A DNA stretch of 14,757 nt from assembly GCA_027943245.1 (NCBI GenBank), contig JANDJZ010000194.1, forward strand, positions 1 through 14,757. Reading direction: 5' to 3'. Position 1 is the first letter of the stretch, and every line of letters begins with the position of its first letter. The stretch comes from Acanthamoeba sp. SK_2022b (taxonomy: Eukaryota > Discosea > Longamoebia > Acanthamoebidae). A model generated the notes under the pieces. That model saw only the letters and a program-made list of their open reading frames with translations. It had not been told where the DNA came from and did not search any database. Positions 1 through 9,758 of the stretch are shown piece after piece. A program made the translations under genes and the position numbers.

Positions 1-2026
1 GCCCAGCTGCGCGGCCAGCGGGACACCTCTTTGGGGAAAACTGCCACTCCTGGTGGGGGAACATACGTTGGTCATCAAGCAAAGCTGAATAATTTTGGCG
101 GTGCGTACCTGTGGGTACCGTTACGTACAACCTAGCACCTTTGTCGAAGACCGACTCCTTGGAATGGAACATCTCGTAGTAGAGACGCATGCTGGACGTG
201 ATGCTCTGCGAGACCCAGTAGATCATGCTGCGGTCGAACACGCGGCATTAGACATTGGTGCGCATCATCCCGCGACCAGATGACCATTTGAGAAGGAGAA
301 TGGGAAGGGTGGGCAACAAACATGTTGGTCAGCAGCTCGTCCTTAGTGACGCTCTTCTCGATGTCGCCCTGGCAGTCAGTCCAGGTTCTGAATTTCTGTA
401 GTGTCCACGCGAGAGACGGCGAGGTTCAGCGATGGTATGGCACAGGCTACTGAGAGTCCAGAGGCCCGCATGGTACCTCGACGATGTAGGCGGCCAGACC
501 CACGGGCGAATCATTAAGTGCGAAGCCGACGGTGTGGGGGCGAGTCCCCTGCAGATGGAGATAACTTGACACATTTGATGTTGGGTTAGTGGGTCCCCCA
601 GCAGCGACAAGAGCGGGTTGATTGCCGGGAGGGCCGCACCCAGTCTCCTCCAGGAGCACTGAGAAGGTGTCCCACATGCTTTGGCGTTCGCGGGGCGTGT
701 AGAACAAACTGGGAAACAGGTACGACAATCCCAGCTTCAGGCCACCAGGCCTGTTCCGAGATCTCCTTGGTCAGCCCCCCGGGCTTAGACGCACCAATGC
801 AGGAGGGGCGAGCGATGGGCGCACCTTTGTTGGTGGGCGGGCCAGTGGGGAGGAAGTTGAGGTGAATCGCGCGACAGTGCTGGGGAGCCAGCATGGCCAT
901 CTCGGAGGTGATCGAGCTGCCCCAGTCGCCTCCTTGTGCCACGTACTCGGTGTAGCCTAGACGCTCCATCAACTGTTCACCACGACGCTGTTAAAGGGAG
1001 AGCGGTAGAGCTCTTACACACCATAAATCTGTTGGCGATAGGGGGCGATAGGCGAGGAGGACAGTGCCTGAACGAACATGGCCGCCATCTTGGTCGTATC
1101 AAACCCTAACAAAATGGAGACGAGCCTGTTAGGAGCTCAGGCATACAAAAGAGTGGAGGCTCTGAGGCACCTGGTTCCTTGGGCGCCTCCGAGAAGCCAT
1201 ACCCGGGGAGGGATGGACACACGACGTGGAAGGGAATGCTGGCGCGCTCATCTGCACATAAGGATTAGGAAGCTCTTGGTTTGAACTAGGCTTGGAGTAC
1301 GGACCGGTGAGGAGCGGGATCACCTTGGTGCACTCCAACACTGAGCCAGGCCAGCCATGCGAGAAGATGAGGGGGATGGCGTGGGGTGCCTTGGAGCGGA
1401 CATGCAGGAAGTGCACCGACAGCCCCTCAATTTCTGCCCTTGTGGGTGAGCTTCACTTACGGAGCCGCGAGGAAATAAGAGCAGCGCCACAGCAAGAAGG
1501 CGTACCAGTGGTGAACTGAGGGAAGCGATTGAGGTTGGCCTGTTGCTCGGTCCAGTTATAGGAGTGGAGCCAGTAGTGTGTGAGCTCTTTCATGTGGGCT
1601 GCGGTCGTGCCGTAGGCCCACGGGTTGGTCGTCTCGAAGGCGTCCAGCGGTTGCGGGAAGCGTGCATGGGCTAGCCTGTAGTGCAGGTCCTCCAGCACGC
1701 TCGCCGGTACGTCGATCACAAAGGGCTTCACCTCACTGCGCCCTCTACCCCTTCAGCTCCCCCACCATACGATTATTGTAAAAAGAGCAAGGAGGGGGGT
1801 AAGAGTACGGCGTGGCAGCGACGGTGGTGATGGCGAGAGCGACCGCCAGTACTCCAGTAATGCACACCCCGTAGCGGCCGGTGGTGAGGTACATGCTGCT
1901 GCCTTCAAACGTTGGTTGTAGCAAGTTGTGGCCCGCTGCTAACAAAAATGGGGAAGCTCTCTCCGGCCCAGTATCATTGGCCCAATAATTCGGCGAGGTG
2001 GGTTGCTCCGGAGAGGACAGAGGCAT
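1..2026 (-). CDS. Microsomal-type epoxide hydrolase (EPHX1-like), multi-exon, 3' end off the window
   Basis: Alpha/beta-hydrolase expected to open epoxides to diols at the ER membrane. Exons in coding order: 2026-1809, 1735-1506, 1433-1305, 1251-1171, 1105-1068, 972-about 811, about 757-640, 564-477, 395-322, 227-109, 49-<1. Exon 1 carries a hydrophobic anchor ([14 protein letters not shown]); exon 2 is the EHN domain ([15 protein letters not shown]). Then come the oxyanion motif [20 protein letters not shown], the nucleophile Asp in QGGDWGS, ETGYLHLQ (ring-opening Tyr), [23 protein letters not shown] (second Tyr) and [12 protein letters not shown], whose Glu matches the charge-relay acid of mammalian EPHX1. 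The catalytic His would lie beyond base 1. Exons 6 and 7 cannot be joined in phase with a GT-AG intron, and the exon 5 donor appears to be GC. An internal ATG at 1894, just before the anchor, is an alternative start giving a protein shaped more like EPHX1. Confidence 0.88.
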
Positions 2027-2052
2027 GATCGTTCATTGCAATCAAGGTTGTG

Positions 2053-4345
2053 CTAGTGACAGGTGGAGTTGCCAGGGAATGTGAGAGTCTTGGTGGGCGG
2101 CGGCACCTGGCCCGGCTCTACCTCGTACTTGTAGTGGGGCGCCTGGTGGGCCTCGATGAAGTCGAGGAGGGCGTTCGAGAGGTGCTGGCTGTGCTTGGTG
2201 TACTGGGCCAGGTTTTCCTCGGAGAACAGCTGGAAGGACTCAATGCGCTCGCACACGGCCTTGTTCAGCTGCGGGTCGAACAGCGGCATCCCGAACGTCA
2301 CCTCCATGGGCGTCCACTCGTCCGACTCGGGCGTTCGCTTGTGCTCCAGCACCGCGCTCTTGCGGCTGCCGAGGCTCGGCCCGGTGTCGCCGTAGCCGTC
2401 GTCCTCCTCGTCTTCGTCGTCCTCGTCGTCCACACCCACCTCCGACTCTTCTCCGCCGGCGAAACGCCGCCCCTCGGGCAGGCTGAGGGCGTGCGGGCTG
2501 GCCATGGTGATGTACCCAAACCCATACTGCAGATTGAGCTTTTCTTGCAGCTGAGCGCAAAAAACGCATACACACATACACACAACCACCACCAAGTGAG
2601 CCGATTAAGCCACAGTCGCTGGTGACGCCGCTCTGCTTCTTACCTGCTGCACGAACGGGTGGTACTCAAGGTTGTCCTGGTCGTACTCGGTCACTGCATG
2701 GTGAGCGCGACTTGAATCAGTTGCGCTGCGTTGCGAGACCGGAAAACGCTGAAGTACCTGTGAAGCCGTCGGGAGGAGGTCGGACGGGGAAGGGCACGTT
2801 GACCACGGTGGACTTGTGGGCGTAGGCAAAGGCCTGAACCCAGACCGAGGATGAGATGAGGGCCTCGTTGAGCACTGGCAGCAGATTCACAGTGGGCAAA
2901 ACCGCTGGCTCGTGCTGTCCGGCCGTGAAAGTGACCCGGTCGTAGGGCTGTCCGGGTCCGTGTGCATGATGCGCGGTGAATGAAGTGCAATCTACGTGCC
3001 TGATGGAGGAAAATCAGGTGAAGGGGAGGCAGTTCTGGTACCAGTAGAACAGAAGGCAGTTGAGTGACGCGCACGCCCCGCGGGTAGAGTATGGTGGGCG
3101 GTCCGGCTCCGAGCTCGTTGTAGACAAAGAGCTTCCACCACATCGAGTTGAACTGCACGCAACAGGACGGACAAGGCGACGAGACGTGCAGGCTTAGCCG
3201 TAAACCACCAGCGCAGTCTCGAGGGCAAGCCGGCAGCTCAGGAGAGAGCTTCTGCGGGCGGTCAAGTCATAACCGGCGTACCTCGGGCAGGGGCGGGCCG
3301 AAGTGGCGGGGCACTACTCGGGTCATTTCCTCGGTCTCGGTGGAGATGGGCGCCATGGAGATGAGGACCGCGTAATTCTTCTCCAGCAACTGCAGTGCGT
3401 CGACAAAGAGAACGAACGAATGAATAACGCGTTTCGACGAGGCCAAAATGGAGGCTTCCAAAGAGCGGGTGGGTGGGGGTACTCGTAGCCGGGTGGCTTC
3501 GTCGAGCGTGTTGATGCGCTCGCAGCGGATGAGATCGATGCCTCCGTCACAATCGGGCAGATCTAGCACCTTCTTATTGTATCGGAGAGCTTGAATGGTG
3601 TTCTTCAGGCAGATGGCGTGGTCCACGTAACGCTGTGTGCATTGACCAGCACGGGAACGAGAGACAGATTCGTGAGACACATCGGTACCACGCAACTATT
3701 GGCAGGGAGACAAGCGAGAAACGTACCTGCGCCTCACCCTCGGCCTTGGGCTTGACCAGCTGCAGCTCCTCCAGCAGACTGTCAAGAAACTCGTCGGAGA
3801 GCTTACCTCGCTCGAACATGGTTACTGCACCACAGATGAAGCGGGCCCGATGAGGTGACTGATCTAAGTATCCGAATTGAGGGAGAGGGTGCACGGAACG
3901 CACCGGCGTGCGTCTTGAGCCCAGCGCCCAGGTTGCCCATCATGAGGTAGGCAGTGATTGTCGAGTCGAACAGGAACGCGATCCGCTTTGAATGCTCTAA
4001 CTGTCAATACAGCCAGAATGATGAGCTTTCGCAGGCAGGCAGGCATAAGCAACAAGGAAGTGGAGCGCGGCAGTACTGTGGGGACGCTGTCCGATTTGAC
4101 CACAGGCGTGGCGATGACGGTGCTGATGTCCTCCTTCTCAGAGCTGTTGGTGCGGTCGGGCTCGGAGAAGAAGGACGGGTAGTAAGACGCAGAGCCCTCG
4201 CCGTCCTTGTGGGTGAACGTGAGCGTGACCTCCTTTGCCATGGAGGGCCGTCTCCCACCTGGCGAAGTGGGGCCGGCGGTCGCCAGCCAAGACGGGTGCC
4301 AACGCGTCTTTAGCTTTCCCGAGCTTTCATCGAGCGTCTACACGC

Positions 4346-4440
<95 letters not shown>

Positions 4441-6023
4441 GCGGAGATGAGCAGACTTCGATCGAAGGCGACGATTGCCCAGCGTGGAGTGGCCTCCACA
4501 TACCGTTTGGGTGAGCTCCTCCAAGTTCTTCTTCTTGGCGAACCCGAGTCGCAGGTAGAGCGAGAGCGCTTGCTGTGATTAATGTCAGCAACCAGGCTCG
4601 GTGGAACAAGAAAGTAGACATAACGTGCCTTGATCATTTGGACATCCATTTGCAAGATGTGGGCCAGCTGCTCCACGTTGGTTCGTTCGTCGACCGAGAC
4701 GAAAAGCTTGTAGAGAAGGTTTTCAAAGTAGTCGCCGATCACTCGATTCATGACAAAGCCTTCCAGCGGAGGAACTGTTGTTCGCTCAATCGATGAACAG
4801 GTGAGTCACGGCCACGGCAAAAGTCTGCAACCCGAAGGCGCGATGCCGTACTAATGATGTAGTCTTCATCATAGACTGGCACATCGATGTAGATGAGGCC
4901 CTTTGTGTAGAGGCTGTGCACGGTCGCCTTGTCCACCTCGCCGGCCTTGCGCGGGCCCACATCGATCAGCATGTCGATTACCGCGTGCTCCATCTTGGTC
5001 GAGTTCTGTGTAGCAGTGGTATGCGTCCACGTGTGAGTGGGTCACGAGCGCGACATGCATATCCACGGAGGAAGGTCGATGGTCGCGTACACGAATGTCG
5101 TCCTCACTGACGTAGCCGATGTTAATCTTCCACCAGTGAGCGATCTCAATGGGCACCGGCTGAGTGGGCAGCAGCTCGAACAAGGCCCCACGCTTCCGCC
5201 TCCACAGCCACGACTGGATGCACATTCACAGAAGCCAGGGTAAGACAACCACCGCTTGCGCCACAACCGCCGCAAGTACCTTCCCGCGGACGGTGTTCAT
5301 GGTGTCGATGTATTGGTTGCGCCCGATGCCCAGCAGCCGAACGCCTGACGACCCACGCGCGACAGCGACAAAGCTGTCAAAATCACTACCAAGTATAGGC
5401 ACGTACGCACAACAGGAGAGGCGGTAGTACAGTCAGAGGCAGTGAAGTTGGGCAGGCGGTCATAGGATCGCTCTGGTGATGACAAGACAGCCAAACCAAC
5501 CGGTCGCGTCAGTGAGGTCGCTTCACATCAGAGGAGAACCGAAAAAGAAAGGGGAAAGCGAGCGGGCAACCTTGCTTCATGACGTCGTGCATCATGTTGA
5601 GGTAATATTTGAAGGGAGTAATGCGCAGACCCTTAACCATCACATCTGATAGGTGGTAGGGGTACAACTGCAGTGGTAGGGAGCGTGAGGATCAGCTCTG
5701 ACCGGTTGCGGTGCACCGCAAGTGGAACAAGCAGCAGTAAGTACCATGAGGTGGTTACGGCTCCAGGCCATGAGCTCGTCGAAGTAGGCCTTCTCGCTGG
5801 TCATGATGCTACGCACGAGATGGTCGCGCCACCGCAGCTGGTGTTCAATGGAGTAGAGCACTACATATTCCTTCCATGACTCAACCGAGTTGCCAAATAT
5901 GCCCTTGACCTTGGGAGGCAGCGCGGTCCACACTGCACGGTCCACGATGTAGGGCTCCACCTCCTCTTTTTCACCTTCGGTGAGGTTCACTGATACCGTG
6001 CCCGATAGATTCACACTCAGCAT
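2053..6023 (-). CDS. FAM91 (FAM91A1-like) vesicle-trafficking protein, 17 exons, complete
   Basis: Exons: 6023-5745, 5667-5571, 5472-5431, 5344-5280, 5213-5091, 5005-4852, 4774-4629, 4572-4504, 4307-4077, 4000-3904, 3824-3727, 3632-3483, 3389-3282, 3152-3042, 2947-2758, 2693-2644, 2550-2053. Phases agree throughout and give 835 residues; human FAM91A1 is about 838. Recognisable blocks in order: [158 protein letters not shown]. Animal FAM91A1 works with TBC1D23 and the WDR11 complex in capture of endosome-derived vesicles by trans-Golgi golgins; the same role here is inference. An acidic stretch (about residues 705-725) precedes the C-terminal block. The exon 7 donor is GC. The exon 8/9 junction, across a (GT)n-bearing intron, is the least certain. 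Confidence 0.93.
4308..4503 (-). other. FAM91 intron 8 with long (GT)n tract
   Basis: At 196 nt it is the longest intron of this gene; the others are 56-129 nt. The excess is the dinucleotide run at 4349-4437. Donor GTATGT; the acceptor chosen after 4308 (minus-strand AAAG) keeps phase and gives TRWHPSW, loosely like the LHSSW segment of animal FAM91A1. An acceptor nearer 4252 is possible with a different donor. Confidence 0.6.
4349..4437. repeat. (GT)n / (CA)n microsatellite
   Basis: About 89 bp of nearly perfect GT dinucleotide with one slip (GG) at 4399-4400 that shifts the register. It lies in FAM91 intron 8. Open frames through it encode only Val-Cys or Thr-His repeats and are not genes. 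Confidence 0.98.
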
Positions 6024-6412
6024 TCCTTTTTTTCGTCAGAGTGGATTGATGGTGAAAATCTCGAGACGGCAGCTTTCGCGAGGTGCCTAAAAGACGTATG
6101 CTTGCACCTCCTCAAGGTGCCGCGTCCTGCCGTGCGTGGTACGCGTAAATATATTTAAAATTCTGAAAAAAATTTATGGTGTGAAAAAATAATAGCAAAA
6201 CTCGAATCCGCGCCTGCTCTTTCTTGCCCACCGGCTTTTTTTTCTGCCACCCAGCTGAGTGCAGGTTTGTCATCTCCGGCAGCTGCCTGTCGCTTCCTGG
6301 TGGTGGCGGTATAGTCGTTGAACACGTCAACAATTCATGTCATAAAGGAGAGCTTGCTTACGATCTCCTCTAGGACGTCGAGGGTAATTCATAGACCTTC
6401 AGAAACGCTGTG
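6024..6412. other. Upstream region of FAM91; AT-rich patch and possible coding remnant
   Basis: No convincing gene. Just upstream of the FAM91 ATG is a run of A (minus sense) at 6025-6033; an AT-rich patch with A and T runs occupies about 6145-6195 and could belong to the promoter region. At about 6230-6330 the minus strand has a GC-richer stretch reading IVDVFNDYTATTRKRQAAAG and DDKPALSWVAEKKAGGQERA in one frame. It resembles host coding DNA more than the flanking repeat island, but has no recognised family or start. Confidence 0.4.
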
Positions 6413-7436
6413 TTAACATTGGCGCTCAGAAAGAATTGTTAATTGGGTCAGCATGTAAACATTGGCCCTGGTCCAGTTGATGTCATGTACAACGTTGATG
6501 ACACTCAGACTGTTGTACTTGCGCTTGTCCTTGCCTGAACACAAGGGCCACATGAGGACGGGTACCTCACCATTCTCACCACAGACCTCAAAATTGACCA
6601 CCCACATCTCACTGGCCTTGAGTGCTTCCCCATAGCACACAGCCTGTTCAAAGTGATCACTGATCTCCACCACATTCACACTGGCACAGAGCTTTATCAC
6701 ACCACACCACACCGTGCCACCACCTCACTTGCCTGAAATGAAGAGATCACAACACTGGCGCATGGTGTTGCTGGCCCAGTCAGACACACCATCACCATGT
6801 TGACCTCATTGCTGATGTTGAAGTTGCTATCCAACCACCAGGCCAGCATGTGTAAGAGTTCATGGTGGTAGCACACCTTGGAGGGCACATTGTGGCACCT
6901 TGCTGCTCCAGTGCAGTGCTATCCTCATGCGCTCCTTGTTGAAGACATGTATGCAGTGCACAATGAGCTGTCATACATCAAGCACATTGCTCCCCCAGTT
7001 CTTCCAGGGTGTGGCAGGGAATATGACATCATTTGGCTTGGGGTACTTGCTGCAGATAGCCCATGTGGCCAGGTTGTGGATGAGATAGGAGGTGAGCACA
7101 AAGCAGTTGGGCTTTAGCTCATGGAGGATGCCTTCTCCAGCGAGGAACCCACAGATGCCAATGTCACAGTTGGCCAACACCTCAAACCCAGCAGTGTCAT
7201 CATCATCTTTGGGCTGCTGCAGCAAAAAGTTGTCAACCAGGTAGTCATGGGCCTCACTGTGCAGGGGGTCATCACTGATGCGTCATGTTGTGTGGATTTG
7301 TGAGCAGCTGGAACAGGGGGCTGCTACTCTCCTTGGTGTTGATGAAGAAGTAGCTGGCTTGTGCTTGGGGGGTGATGGCGCCATTAACAGTCCATTGCCA
7401 CTGGACATACATCTTGTGCACTCCAAGGTGCACCAT
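6413..7436 (-). pseudogene. Frame-broken ORF of unknown family in repeat island
   Basis: On the minus strand from an ATG at 7436, protein-like sequence runs to a stop at 6413-6415 but changes frame at least three times. Segments: MVHLGVHKMYVQWQWTVNGA onwards (7436 to about 7280); SDDPLHSEAHDYLVDNFLLQ through GFEVLANCDIGICGFLAGEG and KPNDVIFPATPWKNWGSNV (about 7270-6971, then a TGA); VHCIHVFNKERMRIALHWSS; KVCYHHELLHMLAWWLDSNF (6888-6697); VIKLCASVNVVEISDHFEQA onwards to CSGKDKRKYNSLSVINVVHD (6712-6413). Composition is normal for a globular, Trp- and Cys-containing protein. I recognise no family. CpG is scarce, as in the adjoining retroelement and unlike the host genes, so a decayed mobile-element protein is the likeliest reading. 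A spliced host gene is less likely because the breaks lack good intron signals. Confidence 0.5.
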
Positions 7437-7545
7437 CTGTCATGCATCATTCCATCATCACCATCAGCAACAATGGACATACACGAGTTAATTTCTCATG
7501 ATTTCAATGGCAAATTGTTGTGCCTCATTGTCAAGCGGTGTGGAA

Positions 7546-7654
7546 TGTTGAGGTGAAAAGATGAGATAATGTATTGAGGTACAAGAGCTAGTGGACGCGT
7601 GGGCCCATAACCTGTTGAAGTGAAAAGACAAGATAATGTATTGAGGTATGAGAG
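7546..7654. repeat. Two 42-bp direct repeats
   Basis: 7546-7587 and 7613-7654 both begin TGTTGA and contain GATAATGTATTGAGGTA. They differ at 5 of 42 positions, all transitions, and lie 67 bp apart. The core AATGTATTGA also occurs in the LTR fragment at 7799-7867, so these may be diverged pieces of the same LTR family, in the orientation opposite to the copia element downstream. Confidence 0.8.
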
Positions 7655-7798
7655 ATCCCCAAAAAGGGGCATCAACAATGGTTACAGGAGAGAAAGTTGA
7701 ATAAAGATAAGATTATGGAATGTAGTTGACTGATATCCAACACCAAATGTCATGTGGAGTCGTGCATGGTGGCCTTCTTCTTTCCTTTGTTCTTGTTG

Positions 7799-7867
7799 AG
7801 GCTGAGAAGCTGTGGGGCGTGTGATGGAGGAGAAGAGAAAGAAGAATGTATTGAAGAGGAGTTTGAC
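7799..7867 (-). repeat. LTR fragment, inverted relative to the 3' LTR at 9759-9904
   Basis: The reverse complement of 9810-9878, the middle of the 3' LTR, matches this 69-bp stretch with 5 differences, all transitions. Similarity stops abruptly at both ends: AATAATAAGC follows in the LTR, but TACACTCACC follows here. This copy therefore faces minus, while the copia coding remnant beside it reads plus. It is not the 5' LTR of that remnant in normal orientation. Confidence 0.85.
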
Positions 7868-8410
7868 TACACTCACCGCACTCTGCACAAACAAGAGAAC
7901 ATCAAATACATTACCAACAACTACACAGTCATTGTCAACGCCATCAACAAGCACAACAGCAAGACCACATCAGACCTCTTCAAAAATCTTGGCATAGACC
8001 CCAACAACAGCTCCATCAAAATCACATCCAATTCAGTCTCCAGGGTCCACCACGTCCTCTACTTCCACCTGGGACAAGTCCAGCAAACACATTCCCACCT
8101 TCAGCAATGTCAAGAGCCTCCAGACCACTCACAAGATCTGCAAGGGACACAGAAAGACATTCATCTTCATCTGCACACCAGAACTACTAGAGGACATCTC
8201 TGGTATGAGCAACAGTTGTCCACTCACCCTCTGGGTTGCCATCACTGCAGCAGCCTCACTGCCCCCACACACGTCACAGGCATCTGTCTTCACCACCATG
8301 ACTGCCACCACCACTGCCACACGTCCCTACAACCACAATACCAGATCTGTGCCAGACGAGGACTCTATGTCTCCTGAGTCTCCAGGCACCACTCCATCTA
8401 CTCCATCTTC

Positions 8411-8936
8411 TTGTTAGTTCCCAGCTATCTCCCCACAATCACTGATACCAGGGCCACTCAACACACCACCAGCCAACACAACCTACTTCACAATTTGCTG
8501 CTACACAACCCCTCTCAGCTCATGTGCACTGACAGCAGCTACATCAACTGCATAGGACATGGAACTCTTCAAGGCATCACCACCATCAACAGCAAACCCA
8601 GCAGCATGGTTCTCACCAACATCACCTACGTTCCAGCAGCATCACACACCCTCATATCACCCCAACAGCTCCTAGACACCAGCTATCACATCAGCTTTGA
8701 TCAACAGGACAGTTTCCTGTTCTCACACAATGGGCATCTCTGCCTTCAGAGTCATCATCTCAGCAATCTCTACCACTTCAACCTCATGTTCACACCCACA
8801 GTCCTTGACACCCCCGCCACACTATCAGCTACACATGTCTCCCCCTCACTCAACCTCATGCATCATCAGCTTGGGCACGCCAGTGAGGAGCACTGCCATC
8901 AATTCATGCAGCAGTCTGCTGATCTGCCTATGAGGG
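8411..8936 (+). pseudogene. Copia protease / gag-pre-integrase remnant
   Basis: The frame reads ITDTRATQHTTS where copia proteases have a D-S-G-A-T active-site block. The Asp survives but S-G is replaced by T-R, so the protease should be inactive. The pattern then follows the family: GHGTLQGITT, MVLTNITYVPAASHTLISPQ (the usual YVP..H.LIS motif), NLYHFNL, and MHHQLGHASEEHCHQFMQ, the start of the gag-pre-integrase zinc region. The expected following Cys pair and the whole integrase never appear, because after about 8930 the sequence jumps into the RT C-terminal part in another frame. The apparent ATG-less start and the lack of any promoter argue against a working gene. Confidence 0.85.
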
Positions 8937-8937
8937 T

Positions 8938-9735
8938 TTGCTTGACATCTCTCAAAAACAGAAAATCGTTGACCTGGCCTGCGAGTTTGACATCCTCGAC
9001 TGCAAGCCTCTTGGATGCCCACTACCAGCAGGCACACACCTTTGTGTTGTTGAATGCATGACACCAGTGCATGCTTCTCTCAAGTTCTGTCGCCTAGTTG
9101 GGGTGCTGCTCTACATTGCCTTGGCCACTTGACCCAACATTCTTCATGCAGTTGTGTATCTCTCTTGGTTTGTCTGCGCCTACAACAGCAGGCACTTTGA
9201 TGCTGCCAAGCATGTCTTGCAGTATCTGCATGGCACCTACACACAAATGATATGCTACGCATGTGGAGGCGCTTACACTCAACCAGTTATCCACGCGACG
9301 CCAGCTATGGCACTGACCTGCTGACTGCGAAGTCCTACTCTGGCAACATTGTCATGTGGGCTGGTGGTCCCATTGTGTGGTGGTCATGGTTACAGAAGAC
9401 TGTGGCTCTCTTGATGGCAGAAGCTGAGCTGGCTGCAATCACTGATGTGACCTGACAAGTGCTGTATCTACGCTGACTGCTACCAGTGCTTGACTTCAAC
9501 CTACAACAACTGACTCAGATCTACAATGATAACTCATAAGCTGGTCTTTGCTTGGCCCAAGTGACACAAGCATGTTACCATTACACATGGTTTTGTCTAT
9601 GACCACATTCAGTGAGAGGATGTCTCTGTCAACTACATCCCAACCAATGAGAACCTGGCTGACTTCCTCATGAAACATGTAGCCACCCCCAAGCTCAAGT
9701 GTGACAAGCAGAAGCTCAGCCTCTTGATCTGGTAA
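8938..9735 (+). pseudogene. Copia reverse transcriptase C-terminal end and RNase H remnant
   Basis: LLDISQKQKIVDLACEFDIL and DCKPLGCPLPAGTHL match the copia RT thumb/connection. RLVGVLLYIALAT, a TGA at 9130, PNILHAVVYLSWF and FDAAKHVLQYLHGT follow, as in the family. After a frameshift, RDASYGTD...KSYSG, GGPIVWWSW.QKTVALLMAEAELA, IYNDNS and NYIPTNENLADFLMKH are the RNase H, with its acidic residues still present. In-frame stops sit at 9130-9132 (TGA), 9453-9455 (TGA), 9474-9476 (TGA), a TAA after NDNS (about 9537) and a TGA after HIQ (about 9612). A further frameshift lies near 9570. The final stop is TAA at 9733. The catalytic RT YxDD motif lies in the deleted part. Confidence 0.88.
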
Positions 9736-9750
9736 AAACACTCTTGATTC

Positions 9751-9758
9751 TGGGGGAG
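9751..9758 (+). other. Polypurine tract of the copia element
   Basis: TGGGGGAG lies immediately before the TG that opens the LTR and 15 bp after the RNase H stop. This is the expected site and composition for plus-strand priming in LTR elements. Confidence 0.7.

Noticed and set aside
2050..2625. 191-codon plus-strand open frame
   Set aside because: Antisense to the last FAM91 exon, whose minus-strand protein has clear homology; the long frame follows from high GC codon bias.
4207..4621. Val-Cys and Thr-His repeat peptides
   Set aside because: Translations of the (GT)n microsatellite within an intron.
6195..6230. ACTCGAATCC resembling a tRNA T-loop
   Set aside because: No acceptor stem, D arm or anticodon stem can be paired around it.
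7754..8377. 207-codon plus-strand frame as an independent gene
   Set aside because: It begins inside the inverted LTR fragment and reads His/Gln-rich sequence without domains; better seen as part of the decayed element (possible gag region).
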